Under the pieces are notes generated by a model. The model ran no database searches. It had not been told where the DNA came from and saw nothing but the letters and a program-made list of their open reading frames with translations. Position numbers and translations under genes: made by a program. Of a DNA stretch of 64,000 nt, positions 38,880-50,775 are shown piece by piece. Position 1 is the stretch's first letter; every line of letters starts with the position of its first letter. This DNA comes from Bugulina stolonifera (lineage: Eukaryota; Bryozoa; Gymnolaemata; Cheilostomatida; Bugulidae): contig OW285194.1 of NCBI GenBank assembly GCA_935421135.1, forward strand, positions 9,718,376-9,782,375, read 5' to 3'.

Positions 38880-40461
38880 TATAAGATTATATTTTGTTAG
38901 CAGAAGTACGTACAGTAGTTACATTTAATCCATTTAGTGTTTACCTTTTGTGCGAGAGCACAACTCCTTGGTCTAACCAAATTTCCCTAAAACAGTTCAT
39001 GATTAATTATTATGGTGATACCAAGGTTAGTAGTATTCCCTTTGTAAAGCTGCTCTTCATACCAATTATATTAATAAATTTTTTATTATTCCCAAAATAT
39101 TTTTGGGTTGGCTACCTGTTCTATGCCCTAATTTTCAAACTGACTTTCGCCTTTCATCTTGGTTAGTTGTAGGTGACATACATTGTATCGACAGAAGGGC
39201 TTAGAGAATTGTGAACAAAAAAACCTATTCACAAATCATAGTGGTTAACCCTGTAACCTGGAGCAAACTGTAGGTGAAATCAGTCGTACAGCAAGTGGGG
39301 CCATATTGTTTCGCCTCGAACTTCCAAGCACACTAGGCGTGAAACATTCGCGTTTGAGTACTGGCTTGGGCACGTCTCACGCTTAAGAATATTTAAATTT
39401 TCGAGCGAAATGACGTAAAGAGTGGATTGTCGACCAATAGCACACACTCGGCAAGCAAAAATATCAAACATGCTTGATCTGGGCGAATTCGCAAATTTAG
39501 CCCAACGTGGCAGGATCTCACTTGTTTCTCGCAATTTCTCTGGCGAGATTCACCTCATTCGCTTCCAGTCTGCGCCCGGCTTTACTGCTGTAGTTGGAGT
39601 GTATTGTCGCTGAACATGAAGTATTTTCAGGTGAAGGTAGGCTGCAATATTGTAATGTTTGCCTGTGTGTAGCACATAGGCCGACAAGCCATATGAACTA
39701 GAATTCCACTAAATAAAGGCTAAGGTCAACTTGAAACTGCTAGATTCAAAATTTAATTGCATGACTGTTTTGCGTACAATTGACCATTAGTAAAAGTTGT
39801 CTCCCTCGATTATAATAGATATTCTATAGATTAATATGGCTTTGTCATTAATTTACACTCTACTAGAATATCTTTAAATAAAATGATTAAATGTGATTGA
39901 ATGCAGTTTTATCAAAAATTTAACAGAAGTAAAGCAATATTGCAACTATCAACTTGTGGGCACCTGTTGTAAAATAAAACAATTGCCTATTATTCCAGGT
40001 TATGTAAAGTACTTTTTGGAAGATAACCCTTAATTTTTTGTTGGTACTTGAAGTACGAATATCTTTGAATGGGTTTACTCTGTAAACCCAATTATCAAAC
40101 TGTGCTGCAGTTATTGTCTCAAACTTCCAGTTTTTACTGACCTAAAAGGTACAAAACATAGCTGTATTGTTTGGACTGTACTAAGCTAATTGCTCTATGA
40201 TAATTAGTCTACCCATATTCAGCATGTCTGCCACACTGCAATCAACCTTTTTTCTGTCTCCTAAATGTAAAATCGAAAAGCTGGCCTTGTAAAACACAAA
40301 ATTTATCCATTATGTGAAGTTTTAGCCTATATAATTGCTTGTTATAAGCCGCACACGTGTGACACTGCTGGCCAATAGCAAAACCTGACATTGTAATGCT
40401 TGCAGTATATATACATGGATACATTTATAATAATATAAACTATATTATTTAGTATATATAT
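38880..40461 (+). repeat. ~1.58 kb tandem repeat unit, copy 1
   Basis: First of three direct copies. The landmark agagcacaactccttggtc sits at 38955, 40541 and 42778. This copy contains a small block with TGACGTAA (39411) and CCAATAG (39434), followed by a 47-codon frame from ATG at 39470 to TGA at 39613. The differences from copy 2 in that frame are mostly replacements, so I do not treat it as a gene. The end landmark is aatcgaaaagctggcc at 40271. Confidence 0.9.
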
Positions 40462-42691
40462 TTACAAGATTATATTATTATGTTAGCAGAAGTAGGTACA
40501 GTACTTTCATTTAATCCGTTTAGTGTTAACCTTTTGTGCGAGAGCACAACTCCTTGGTCTAACCAAATTTCCCTAAAACAGTTCATGATTAATTATTATG
40601 GTGATACCAAGGTTAGTAGTATTCCCTTTGTAAAGCTGCTCTTCATACCAATTATATTAATAAATTTTTTATTATTCCCAAAGTCTTGCTGGGTTGGCTA
40701 TCTGTTCTATGTTCCAACTTTTAAGCTGACTTCGCCTTTCATCTACAATGTAGGTTAGTTGTAGGTGATGTATCTACAGAAGTGTTTAGAGAATTGTGAA
40801 CAAAAATAACGTATTCACAGATCATAGTGGTTGATCCTGTAACCTGGAGCAAACTGGAGGTGAAATCAGTCGTACAGCAAATGGGGCCATATTGTTTCGC
40901 TTGGCACTTCCAAGTACACTAAGCGCAAAACATCGCGTTTGACTACAACTGGCTTGGACACGTGTTGCGCTTAAGCATATGTTTTAAATTTTCGAGCGAA
41001 ATGACGTAAAGAGTGGATTGTCGACCAATAGCACACACTCAGCAAGCGAAAATATCAAACGTGCTTAATCTGAGCAAATTTGCAAATTTAGCCCAACGTG
41101 GCAGGTTTTCACTTGTTTCTCGCAATTTCTCTGGCGGGATTCACCTCATTCGCTTCCAGTCTGCGCCCGGCTTTACTGCTGTAGTTGGAGTGTATTGTCG
41201 CTGAACATGAAGTGTTTTCAGGTGAAGGTAGGCTGAAATATTGTAATGTTTGCCTGTGTGTAGCACATAGGCCGGCACACCATATGGACTAGAATCCAAC
41301 TAAATAAAACCAACTTGAAACTGCTAGATCCAAAATTTAATTACAACCATGTTGTATACAACTGGTCAGTAGTAAAAGTTGTCTCCCTCGATTATATTAA
41401 ATATTCTATAAATTGATATGCCTTTGTTATTAATTTATACTCTACTTAGAATAGTTTTGAATAAAAGTATGAAATGTCATTGATTGCACTTTAATCAAAA
41501 ATTTAACAGAGGGGAAGCAACATTGCAACCATCAACTTTTAGGCACCTGTTATTAAATAAAACAATTGCATATTACACTAGATTACGTAGTGCAGTGTTC
41601 GAAAGACAACCCTTTTTTTTTTGACTAATATCTTTGAATGAGTTTACTCTGTAAACTCAATTATCAAGCTATGCTGCAGTTATTGTCCCAAACTTTCAGT
41701 TTTTATTGACCCATATGGGACAAAACAAAGCTGTATTGTTTGAACTGTTCTAAGCTAAATACCCTATGATAATTAGTCTACCCACATTCAGCATGTCTGC
41801 CACACTGCAATCAACCTTTTTTTTGTCTCCTAAAAGTAAAATCGAAAAGCTGGCCTTGTAAAACACTAAAATTTAACCATTATGTGAAGTTTTAGCCTAT
41901 ATGATTGCTTGGTTATAGGCTGCATACATGTGACACTGCTAGCCAATAGCTTGCAGTATATATACATAGATATATTGTAATGGTACACACAGTCGTCTCT
42001 TACACCTGACACTCATTATTATGTGTGCTTACATGTATATACTTGCTTGCATTCTACCTTGTGTAACTTCTATATTATTGTATATACTTGTATAATTATT
42101 ACTAAGTCTTTTAATGCCTTTTATACCCATGTACAGAGGCCCAACCTCTCAGAATCCATTGATATTCACTTTGTACATGAATTGGACCATTATAAGCAAC
42201 TTTTGTAGAACCCGACCTATTTTGGGTCGGCCGTCGGGCTTCCGGCGGCCATCTTGTTGCGCAACTTCCGGACGACCTTACGTCGTCTTTTTCCGACACT
42301 GCGTCAGGCGGAAGTCCTTATACTATATAAAGGGCATTGTTTCACTGTTCATTGTCTCAGTCTTCACTTGGCTTTCAATAAAGACACATCTATACTTGAT
42401 ACAGAGACTTTCACTTCCTTTTGTCAGGTCATTCGCTTAGCGAACCGCCTACTAGGTCGGATCACTCTCTTTCAAAGTATAGTCTGAAGGTCAGACTTGG
42501 GACCAGATGGGTCGTCTCTGGTAGTTATTGGGCTACTGAGACCGCTCGATCTTTCATGTAATGCGAAGTCCTAGCACCACTCATAGGCACTTCAATTCTG
42601 GGTCGGTAGTCGTCCAAGGACGACCGCACCAAATCACAGAAACCATTACAATATTTATAATAGTATAAACTATATTATATAATATATATAT
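40462..42691 (+). repeat. ~1.55 kb tandem repeat unit, copy 2, split by an LTR
   Basis: Very similar to copy 1 over its whole length, including the TGACGTAA (41002) and CCAATAG (41025) block, but the ATG of the small frame is GTG here. Its right end is interrupted by the 675 bp LTR at 41976-42650. The net length without the insert is about 1.55 kb. Confidence 0.9.
41976..42650 (+). mobile_element. Solo LTR, 675 bp, 4 bp target duplication
   Basis: Begins TGTAATGGT and ends ACCATTACA, a perfect 9 bp inverted end with TG...CA. Flanked by ATAT on both sides (41972-41975 and 42651-42654). Inside are a TATA box (ctatataaag, about 42323) and an AATAAA signal (42378-42383) about 50 bp apart, as in an LTR with promoter, short R and poly(A) site. 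The GC-richer core (gggtcggccgtcgggcttcc) differs from the surroundings. No coding region accompanies it. Copy 1 of the host repeat preserves the uninterrupted site. Confidence 0.85.
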
Positions 42692-44706
42692 TTACAAGAT
42701 TATATTATTTTGTTAGTAAAAGTGCTTACAGTAGCTAAATTTAATCCACTTATTGTTAACCTTTTGTCCGAGAGCCGAGAGCACAACTCCTTGGTCTAAT
42801 CAAATCTCCCTAAAACAGTTCATGATTTATTATGGTGATACCAAGGTTAGTCGTATTCCCTTTGTAAAGCTGCTCTTCATACCAAATTATATTAATAACT
42901 TTTTCATTATTCCCAAAATCTTGCTAGGTTGGCTGCCTGTTCTATGCCCTAACTTTCAAACTGACTTTTACCTATCGGTCAGTTGTAGATGAATAAGATG
43001 ATATATCTACACAAGTGCTTAGAGAATTGTGAACAAAAATACCTATTCACAAATCATAGTGGTTGATCCTTTAACCTGGTAACTGTAGTAATTAGAGCAT
43101 AAACTGTAGTTGAACACGAAATACTGTCTGGGGAAGGTAGGCTGCAATATTGAGACATAGGCGAAGGCCATCTCGACACTGCTGGATTGGTAAACAGAGT
43201 CCTACGATCTAAATTACGTGTTTTATACAACTGATCAGCAGGTCTGATGTGGTCCTACCACGCAATTATTGATACATGTGCAGACTGATTCATGTGTGTA
43301 ACTATATCCTGCATGTAGCTACACAAGCTGCTCCAGACACTCAGTTCCTCTCCAGAACTAGGCTGGTAGAGTTCTGGGTAGTCCTATAAGTTTCTATTAA
43401 ATGCGCATGGTTTGGTTTGGTTTATTGTTTCATTCTAAAAGTTTAACTACACTGTATTTATGATGGATAAAAGTATGTAGTGAATGCGGCCCATGTGCGC
43501 AGTAGCATAGCTAATCGAGGCGCTAGGCTAGGCTGGTAGATAAGAAGATAGTGCATTGTACATTCAAAATCCATGAAGCTGCTGAAAAAACGGTGTGCCG
43601 ATTTAATATAGGACCAGTTTCCGTTGGCTGAAAATGAACAATTGACCTCCCATGTACGCAGGCAAAAATTGATCTATACAGTAAACTCTACATTAGGATG
43701 AGAACATTTTAATTACATGAGACTAACAATGATTCAGGTCTAAATTCTTTCTGTTCTGCCGTGAGATGTTTTCAACAGGGCCTTTATACAAAGTGTGATA
43801 GTGCATCAATTAAGCGCTTATTTGCAGTACAAGAGAAAGTTGTCTCCCTTGATCATATTGAAGGTTCTACAAATTGATGTTTCTTTATTATTAATTTATA
43901 CTCTACAAAAATATATTTAAGTAAGTTTAGAAAATATCATTCATTGCACTTTTATTAAAAACCTAACAAAACTAAAATAGTATTTCAACCATTAACATAT
44001 AGGCACCTACCTTAAAATAATTCAATACTATATTAAATAAACTACGTTGGGCAGTTTATCTGGTTTCTCACGTCACGCTAACGTTTTACACAATATTTAG
44101 AAGAGTTTACTCTGTAAACTCAATTGTCACAACATGACGTGCCGCAGTTATTGACCCAAACTTCCTGTTTTTAATGGTCCACAAGCTACAAAGCAGGACT
44201 GGAGCTTCTAAATTTTATGTTTAAGCTAGAACTGTTCTGGGATCATTTCAAGTGTTGTTACACTAGGGCATACAGTGTGTAATCACCTTAATTTGAGTGG
44301 TTGTACCCTGGCGTGTACCCTATAATTTTAATAGCTAGATTTACCCATACAGCCACTGTGGACCTGATTGTGTAATGATAGAGTGCTTGATTATCATACA
44401 TAGGGATATGGGCGCACCTGCATATTATGATTTTTTTACTTTAGTAATTCACTACATTCTTTGCTACTATAAGACTAAGTTGATAGCTATACAATACTAA
44501 TCTGTAAGATTGTATGCACCATGTATACCCACCTCATTTGTTCCACTTGGAACACTGGTGTCTGCTATACTGCAATCAAGGAGCAAAATCAACAACCTGC
44601 AATCAACCTTTATTCTGTCTCCTAAATGTAAAATCGAAAAGCTGGCCTTGTAAAATACAAAAATGTAACCATTATGCGAAATTTTAGTTTATATAATTAT
44701 TATTAT
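42692..44706 (+). repeat. Tandem repeat unit, copy 3, diverged
   Basis: Starts like the other copies (landmark at 42778) and ends with the same aaatcgaaaagctggcc block (44631). The TGACGTAA/CCAAT block is missing, and roughly 43165-43840 is unrelated sequence, so the copy has suffered a deletion and an insertion. More diverged than copies 1 and 2. Confidence 0.85.
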
Positions 44707-46848
44707 AGCTGACAGTGGGGATTTCCCAACATCCGATCTATCAATTATCTGCCCAATCCATGTTGAATGCTCCAATTAATGTCCAGTACGATCCCAACAT
44801 ATTATAAGCATTGTTCAGTCCCCAGTCAGGAATCCTTCCATTGCTGTGAAATCAAGTTCGAATGCTTTATAGAACCAGTGATCAAAGTTTAAGAAAAGAT
44901 GTGGTGGTCTCTAGGGTAGCAGACATAATCACTTGAGGGCACGAAGCGCGCCGACGAGGAGAAACCTTATCAAAATTAGACACCGAAATCCAAGAACTTC
45001 AGGTTAAAATATGGTCCAAGTTCTTAAGATTTTAAGAGAAAACTTCGTTGCTATAAAACAAGGAAAATAAATGGCGCCGCATTTGATGTATTATAATAGT
45101 AATCTGTGTGGGGGTCTATCCCACCCTCCCCCGCGACCCGCCAACTTTGACCACTGTATAGAACAAATTGAAAACCTCTTGCACAAAACAAACATTAACA
45201 ATACTAGCATTGCGCTTATATTACAATGTATATTACAATGTATATTACAATGTATGTGCACAGCACCTAATATTTGTATGTGATGCTAAGAAGAATTATT
45301 CCCATATACAATGCACCTATTATATTGTAATGGTTTTTTCTTTTGGGGAGGGGGGTTGTGCTGTCGTCCTAAGACGACTGCCTTGTCCAAAATGAAGAGC
45401 CATCACCAATCGGCTTAGCAGTGAATTTGCCCTCCAGGTGGCACAAATTCCTGCATGACCGCTATTGGCAGCAAACAGACAGATTTGAAACTGAACCTTT
45501 ATCCACAATCTTTGCTCTTATAGTAGATAAGGAATGCATCAACTGTGACTTCAAGCACAGAGCCACAACATTCCATCAAAGATTTGGTATATGTCAATAC
45601 GCTAAGTTAAGCCAATAAATTGCTGATCCTAAGATATAAATTTCAAAATATTTTTGTAGCAGGTGCCAACATTTACTGTTGATTTATAAATTTGATAGAA
45701 CATTTTTGTTAAATAATTAACCTGGTGCTTTAAAATCTATGTACATACACTCACTTTCATCAATATGCAAAGCTAACACAGCATCTCTATTTCCAACTAT
45801 TTCTGAACATGAACCTAATCAGTGGAGATAACTCCAAATATCAAGCTGCCAATGAATTGATAGCCAGCCTGAAGAGACACACTGAAAAAGTAAAGACAAT
45901 TAAAATAGTCTTTGCTTAAAAGTAATAGCTAAATACTAAATTTTCAGTTCAAGAATATTTTATGATCCTATGATTTTTGTATCGTTATCATGGTAAGTGG
46001 ATAACAAGGAAATAAAAAGGCAAACTAAAGCACACACAATACATAAAATGTAGTATATTGTATTGAATGTTATTTTGTAGGTTTTATATCATGTCTCTTT
46101 GACGCATCCTTCACTAACTTTAACTTCATGGCAAACGAAGATACAGTACAAGGTTGGTGAGCCATAAGATTCAATAAACCATTTCATTGCAGTAATAAAA
46201 TATTATACAGATAAAACATTAGAATTTTTTTGCTTATTTCGGGCTGCCGCCTATCAAGCTGAACAGCTGTACTGCTGCTTGAAGTAGAACAAAATCTAGT
46301 CAAATTGATTAAACTGATAAAACCAAAAGCTTACTTGAGAGATCACATATATTTAAATGTATAATCAGTTTGGTAAACCACATATAATTAAATATGTAAA
46401 GCAACCACCAGAAAATATATTTCTTTGTATTGAGTAAAGCCAGAATAAATTTTAAATATGAAAAGTAACACATTTGAAAAGACTAGATGCTTGCTGCCAA
46501 AACAAGAGTTACACTGTCTCTCCAAAAATCTCATGGGTGTGCAGCTAAACATGAGTCACTGATGGAGGACTCCTACTCTATTGGTTGTTTCTATTATAGT
46601 AGTTTTCCTAACACAATCTGGCAAGTCTTTATGACCTAGGACAAGGGGAACGCATTTGTACCAATTTATCATTATCATAACAATAAAAAAACCTTAATTA
46701 GACAGATAAGATATAAAATTATTTCACCAAATATCAATAATCAAAAGAGGTAAAATATTGCATGGGTAAATCTATCTTAGATCAGATAGATAAAAAAACT
46801 TGTAACTTTAGATTTAGAGAAATCAGAGATGAAGATAATCGAAAGGAG
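44707..46848. other. Intergenic stretch with repeat remnants, no gene
   Basis: Between repeat copy 3 and the LDHD 3' end. It contains a GC-richer patch near 44935-44960 (gcacgaagcgcgccgacgag), an imperfect 12 bp repeat tattacaatgta at about 45220-45256, a possible inverted LTR end at 45326, and an open frame at 45421-45618 that I do not recognise and that lacks an ATG start. The LDHD 3' UTR on the minus strand must occupy the right end. Confidence 0.5.
45326..45400 (-). mobile_element. Possible decayed LTR end, opposite orientation
   Basis: Reading right from 45326 gives tgtaatggtttt..., then gtcgtcctaagacgactgcc and ...aatgaag. The reverse complement of the solo LTR's 3' end reads tgtaatggtttc..., gtcgtccttggacgactacc, ...attgaag. 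The order and spacing of these blocks agree, and it is also preceded by an ATAT-like site. Similarity fades beyond about 45400. Confidence 0.45.
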
Positions 46849-49800
46849 TTAAGGCAATACTTTGCCTGGGTTCATCAACCCATGTGGATCTATCAGCCCT
46901 TTTATTTGCTTCATTAGGTTTAAGGATCCCTGGCCAAATTCTTTCAGCATGTATTTCCTTTTCCCTGAGCCGACGCCATGTTCCCCAGTGCAGGTGCCAT
47001 TCAGTTTCTGAGCTCTTCTGTAATACGCAAGTATGTCATCAATATACGTTATGTATATCATCAATAGATGATATGTATGCCATCAATGCAAGCTGTATAT
47101 ACGAGTATGTCATCAATGTATGCCATGTATGTCGTCAATAGATGATATGCATGTCATCAATATATGCTATGTACAGTGTATATTATCAATGTACGCGATG
47201 TACACTATGTATGTCATCAATACACGCTGTATATGTCATAAATATACGCTATGCGTGTCATCCATATATGCTGTTTATCTACACTTACTCTACGATTCTC
47301 TCTGATAGCTTATCCACGAGGAATTTTTCTTCCTCATCTGCAGTATCATAGAGAAACGTGGCGTGATAATTTCCATCTCCCACATGACCCAGTATGTATC
47401 CTGTAATAGTACCATTGTATCATTGAATATCACATTATATCACATTACATTATATCACATTACATGATATTATATTACATGATATTATATTACATGATAT
47501 TATATCACATTATATTTTATCACATTATATTATATCACATTATATTATAATATTAATGTTATAAGTTAGAATAATTGTATTATAGTCTAATATCCATTTG
47601 AATATACAGCAGTGAGATATGTAACTATAATAATCAAAACCGTAACTTTTGTGATATCAAAAGATTATTAGGAGTTATGTACTCTCTCATTTGACAGGGG
47701 AAAGTAAATCCAACCAACTATCTACCAATAATAGTTAGTAAACAGTACAAACCAGTGACTCCATGACTGAGCAGGTCTTCCTCAGTGTCTGTTATAGCTT
47801 TAGTTAGCTGTGATATTGGAACGCATACATCTGTTGATATCTGCACTACCTGGTGGAATACGGCAGTAGATTACATTTCTATCTCTAAACCTATACGTGC
47901 ATGTGTAGAGTTACTACCCCATTTAAGGTGTAACAACTCTACACATAGACTCTAGTTAAATTTATCTACAAGTATGTATGCTACACCTCATTTGTCCAGC
48001 TGTAAGTTTGCAGTTTGATTTTGTTGTGTAATACGTGTGGTTGCCTAACCATGCAAAATCAAATAATTGTAGGAAAGAATCACGACCTACAACCATTTAT
48101 ATCACTGAAAACAGCTCTACATGCATCATGTATAATGTTTGTAGAGACAGCAAAGTATTATTATAGTAGATATAATTTACATGTATAAAGTATGTACATA
48201 AATGTACTGTGTAGCCAGTGATCTGAATACGAAAATACCGAGACTAAGTACCTGAGAGCCTTTTCTAGTAGCTAAGATAGCATAGAGGGTGTTATGCCTA
48301 GCCTTCCACAACTTGTTCCTTTCAGCAGCATCTGAAGCCCACTGAAATCCCAGACCACCAGCTTCAGTAAATATTTCATCTACATAAACATCATAGTAAC
48401 ACATGTAACACTACATGTACATGTATACATACAGTGTAGTAACACATGTAACACTACATATACACATACAGTGTAGTAACACATGTAACACTACATATAC
48501 ACATACAGTGTAGTAACACATGGAACACTACATATACACATACAGTGTAGTAACACATGGAACACTACATATACACATACAGTGTAGTAACACATGTAAC
48601 ACTACATGTACATATACACATACAGCGTAGTAACACATGTAACACTACATATACACATACAGCGTAGTAACACATGTAACACTACATATACACATGCAGT
48701 GTAGTAACACATTTGACACTACATATACGAATGTGGTGTAGTAACACATGTAACGCTACATATACACGTACAGTGTAGTACCATATGCAACACTACATAA
48801 TATAAACATAATATACACGTGCACAACAGGTGAAGCGCGTAACCCGTAACCTACCCACAATCCCAGCCTCTTCCTTTGTCTGCTGCTCACTCCCATGAAA
48901 CTCCAGAAACAAAGATGGCTTCTCTTCAAATGTCAGCTTAGAGTAAGAATTCACAGCTCTGATTGTGTCTGAGTTTAACAGTTCTGTACAGGTTGAAACA
49001 AAATAATATCAGCTGTGCAATGCGTATTTATACAATTGTATTTACAATATATACCATATCATATAAAATCAAATGGTATCACAATGCCATAGAATATGTA
49101 CAAATAATATACATGTACATTGTACACAGTACAACACACAGTGAGGGCAAAATTTTGTGTAAATTGTAGAAAGTAACATTCTGTTTGTGTGTTATGTATA
49201 GATAGTTGAGATCAGAGTTTGATTCCATGCAGTGGATAGCATATTCTTTATACTGATACTATCACTAACAACTGAATGTTGGGAGATTTAATAGAAGACT
49301 GCAAGAACTGAGCCAAGGTAGCACCAGAGTATTATAAGGCCATTTCTAACACCACCAATCACCTTTTAAGGGAATCGAAGCTGGGACTCCCAACATAAAA
49401 GTCTCCCTTACAACCACTATGCCTTTCGGTATACGATACACTATCCATAGAAAGGAGACAACTTCCTAACAACAGAGGTAATTTGAGCAGGCCATTGCTA
49501 AGCATAATGAGAACACTGAGGTGAGGAGTAAAGTAGCTTATTCTTCATTCCAAATACCTACCTACAGTCGTATGTTCCAATTGATCTATACATACTGTAT
49601 ATCCCTAGGGGATGACATCATAGTGAACATGTAGCCTGTGAGCATTAGAGCTGATGGTTACTAAATTTGTTCAATAGCAAATCACTGGTGAGCGAATCGC
49701 CTCAATACTTTGCTGGAATCTGAGCAAAACAAGAGCGTCGAATCTACCGGAAAATATTCCCATATGTTTGCACCTCTAAGCATTAGTCTGCGGCTATTAA

Positions 49801-50775
49801 AATAACAAATATGATTGGTTGAGTGCAGAACATATACTGACCTATCCTAGCTATTGATACACCACTGAGTAGTACTTGTTGTACAGCAGACACGGCACTT
49901 TCAACATCATTAAATTGGCATACGGCAGAACTAATCTACAAGAGAATAACAGTCAGGGTCAAACTATCACATACACAATATACAGTCAGGGTCAAACTAC
50001 CACATACACAACATACAGTCAAGGTCAAACTATCACATATGCAACATACAGTCAAGGTCAAACTATCACATATGCAACATACAGTCAGGGTCAAACTATC
50101 ACATACACAACATACAGTCAGGAAAATTGTAATGTTTACTGAATTATAAGACGCTTGAAACATGACCTATGAATTGACCTAGTATGTCTCGACCTATGAG
50201 CTACCTGTATAACTTGATGGGAAATGTGTGGGAAAAGATATGAATTTGACTTCCAAAAATGCAGTCAGATTTTGATCATGTTTAACATGTGTGATCATAA
50301 AACCATACCTAACTAAGCTTTTTAATTCCTATCATCCAAGATGGAGTAATTCACAAAATAAAAAATAAAATAAACGCAGAATTTATCCATTTCCAGATTT
50401 TAGCCCTTATGTTCAACTGCCTTGAAAGGTAACAAAATATATTTACATATTTGACAGAGAAAGATAACACCTGAAAGCTGTTAAGAAGTGATAAACTTGG
50501 AGAGCCCCAAATCAAAATTGCACATTACGTATTTGTAGTTCTGATTGGAAAAGACTAGTTAGGCGTGGCTCCACTCGACATGGTCAAATAGAAAAATAGC
50601 AAGGAATGTATGCTGGTCACATAACCAAGATAGATGCCAGCTGTTACGCTACATAAAATATGTGCTTACACTTTCAGGAATGCCGTGAAGACGCAATGTC
50701 GCAGATGTTATGAAGCCAAGAGTACCTTCTGTTCCGACGAATAGGTTAGTCAAGTTGTAGCCCGCAGACGATTTT
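46849..50775 (-). CDS. LDHD: LDHD exons 6-12: end of FAD domain and C-terminal catalytic domain
   Basis: 50775-50670: [20 protein letters not shown]. 49935-49842: ends VSIARI. 48983-48855: [17 protein letters not shown] and [11 protein letters not shown]. 48379-48252: [20 protein letters not shown]. 47840-47753: [16 protein letters not shown]. 47400-47289: [15 protein letters not shown]. 47017-46849: [19 protein letters not shown] to the TAA stop. His and Asn of GHVGDGNYH and the His of GEHG are the metal/substrate residues expected in this family. Introns hold several minisatellites listed separately. Confidence 0.95.

Noticed and set aside
38894..39166. 90-codon frame repeated in the second copy at 40480-40758
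   Set aside because: Conservation is at the DNA level through non-coding flanks too, copy 1 lacks an ATG, and copy 3 is frameshifted; it follows from the tandem repeat and does not mark a gene family.
49876..50163. Periodic frames on both strands with an 11-residue repeat
   Set aside because: The 33 bp minisatellite unit is a multiple of three, so frames stay open by default; located inside an LDHD intron.
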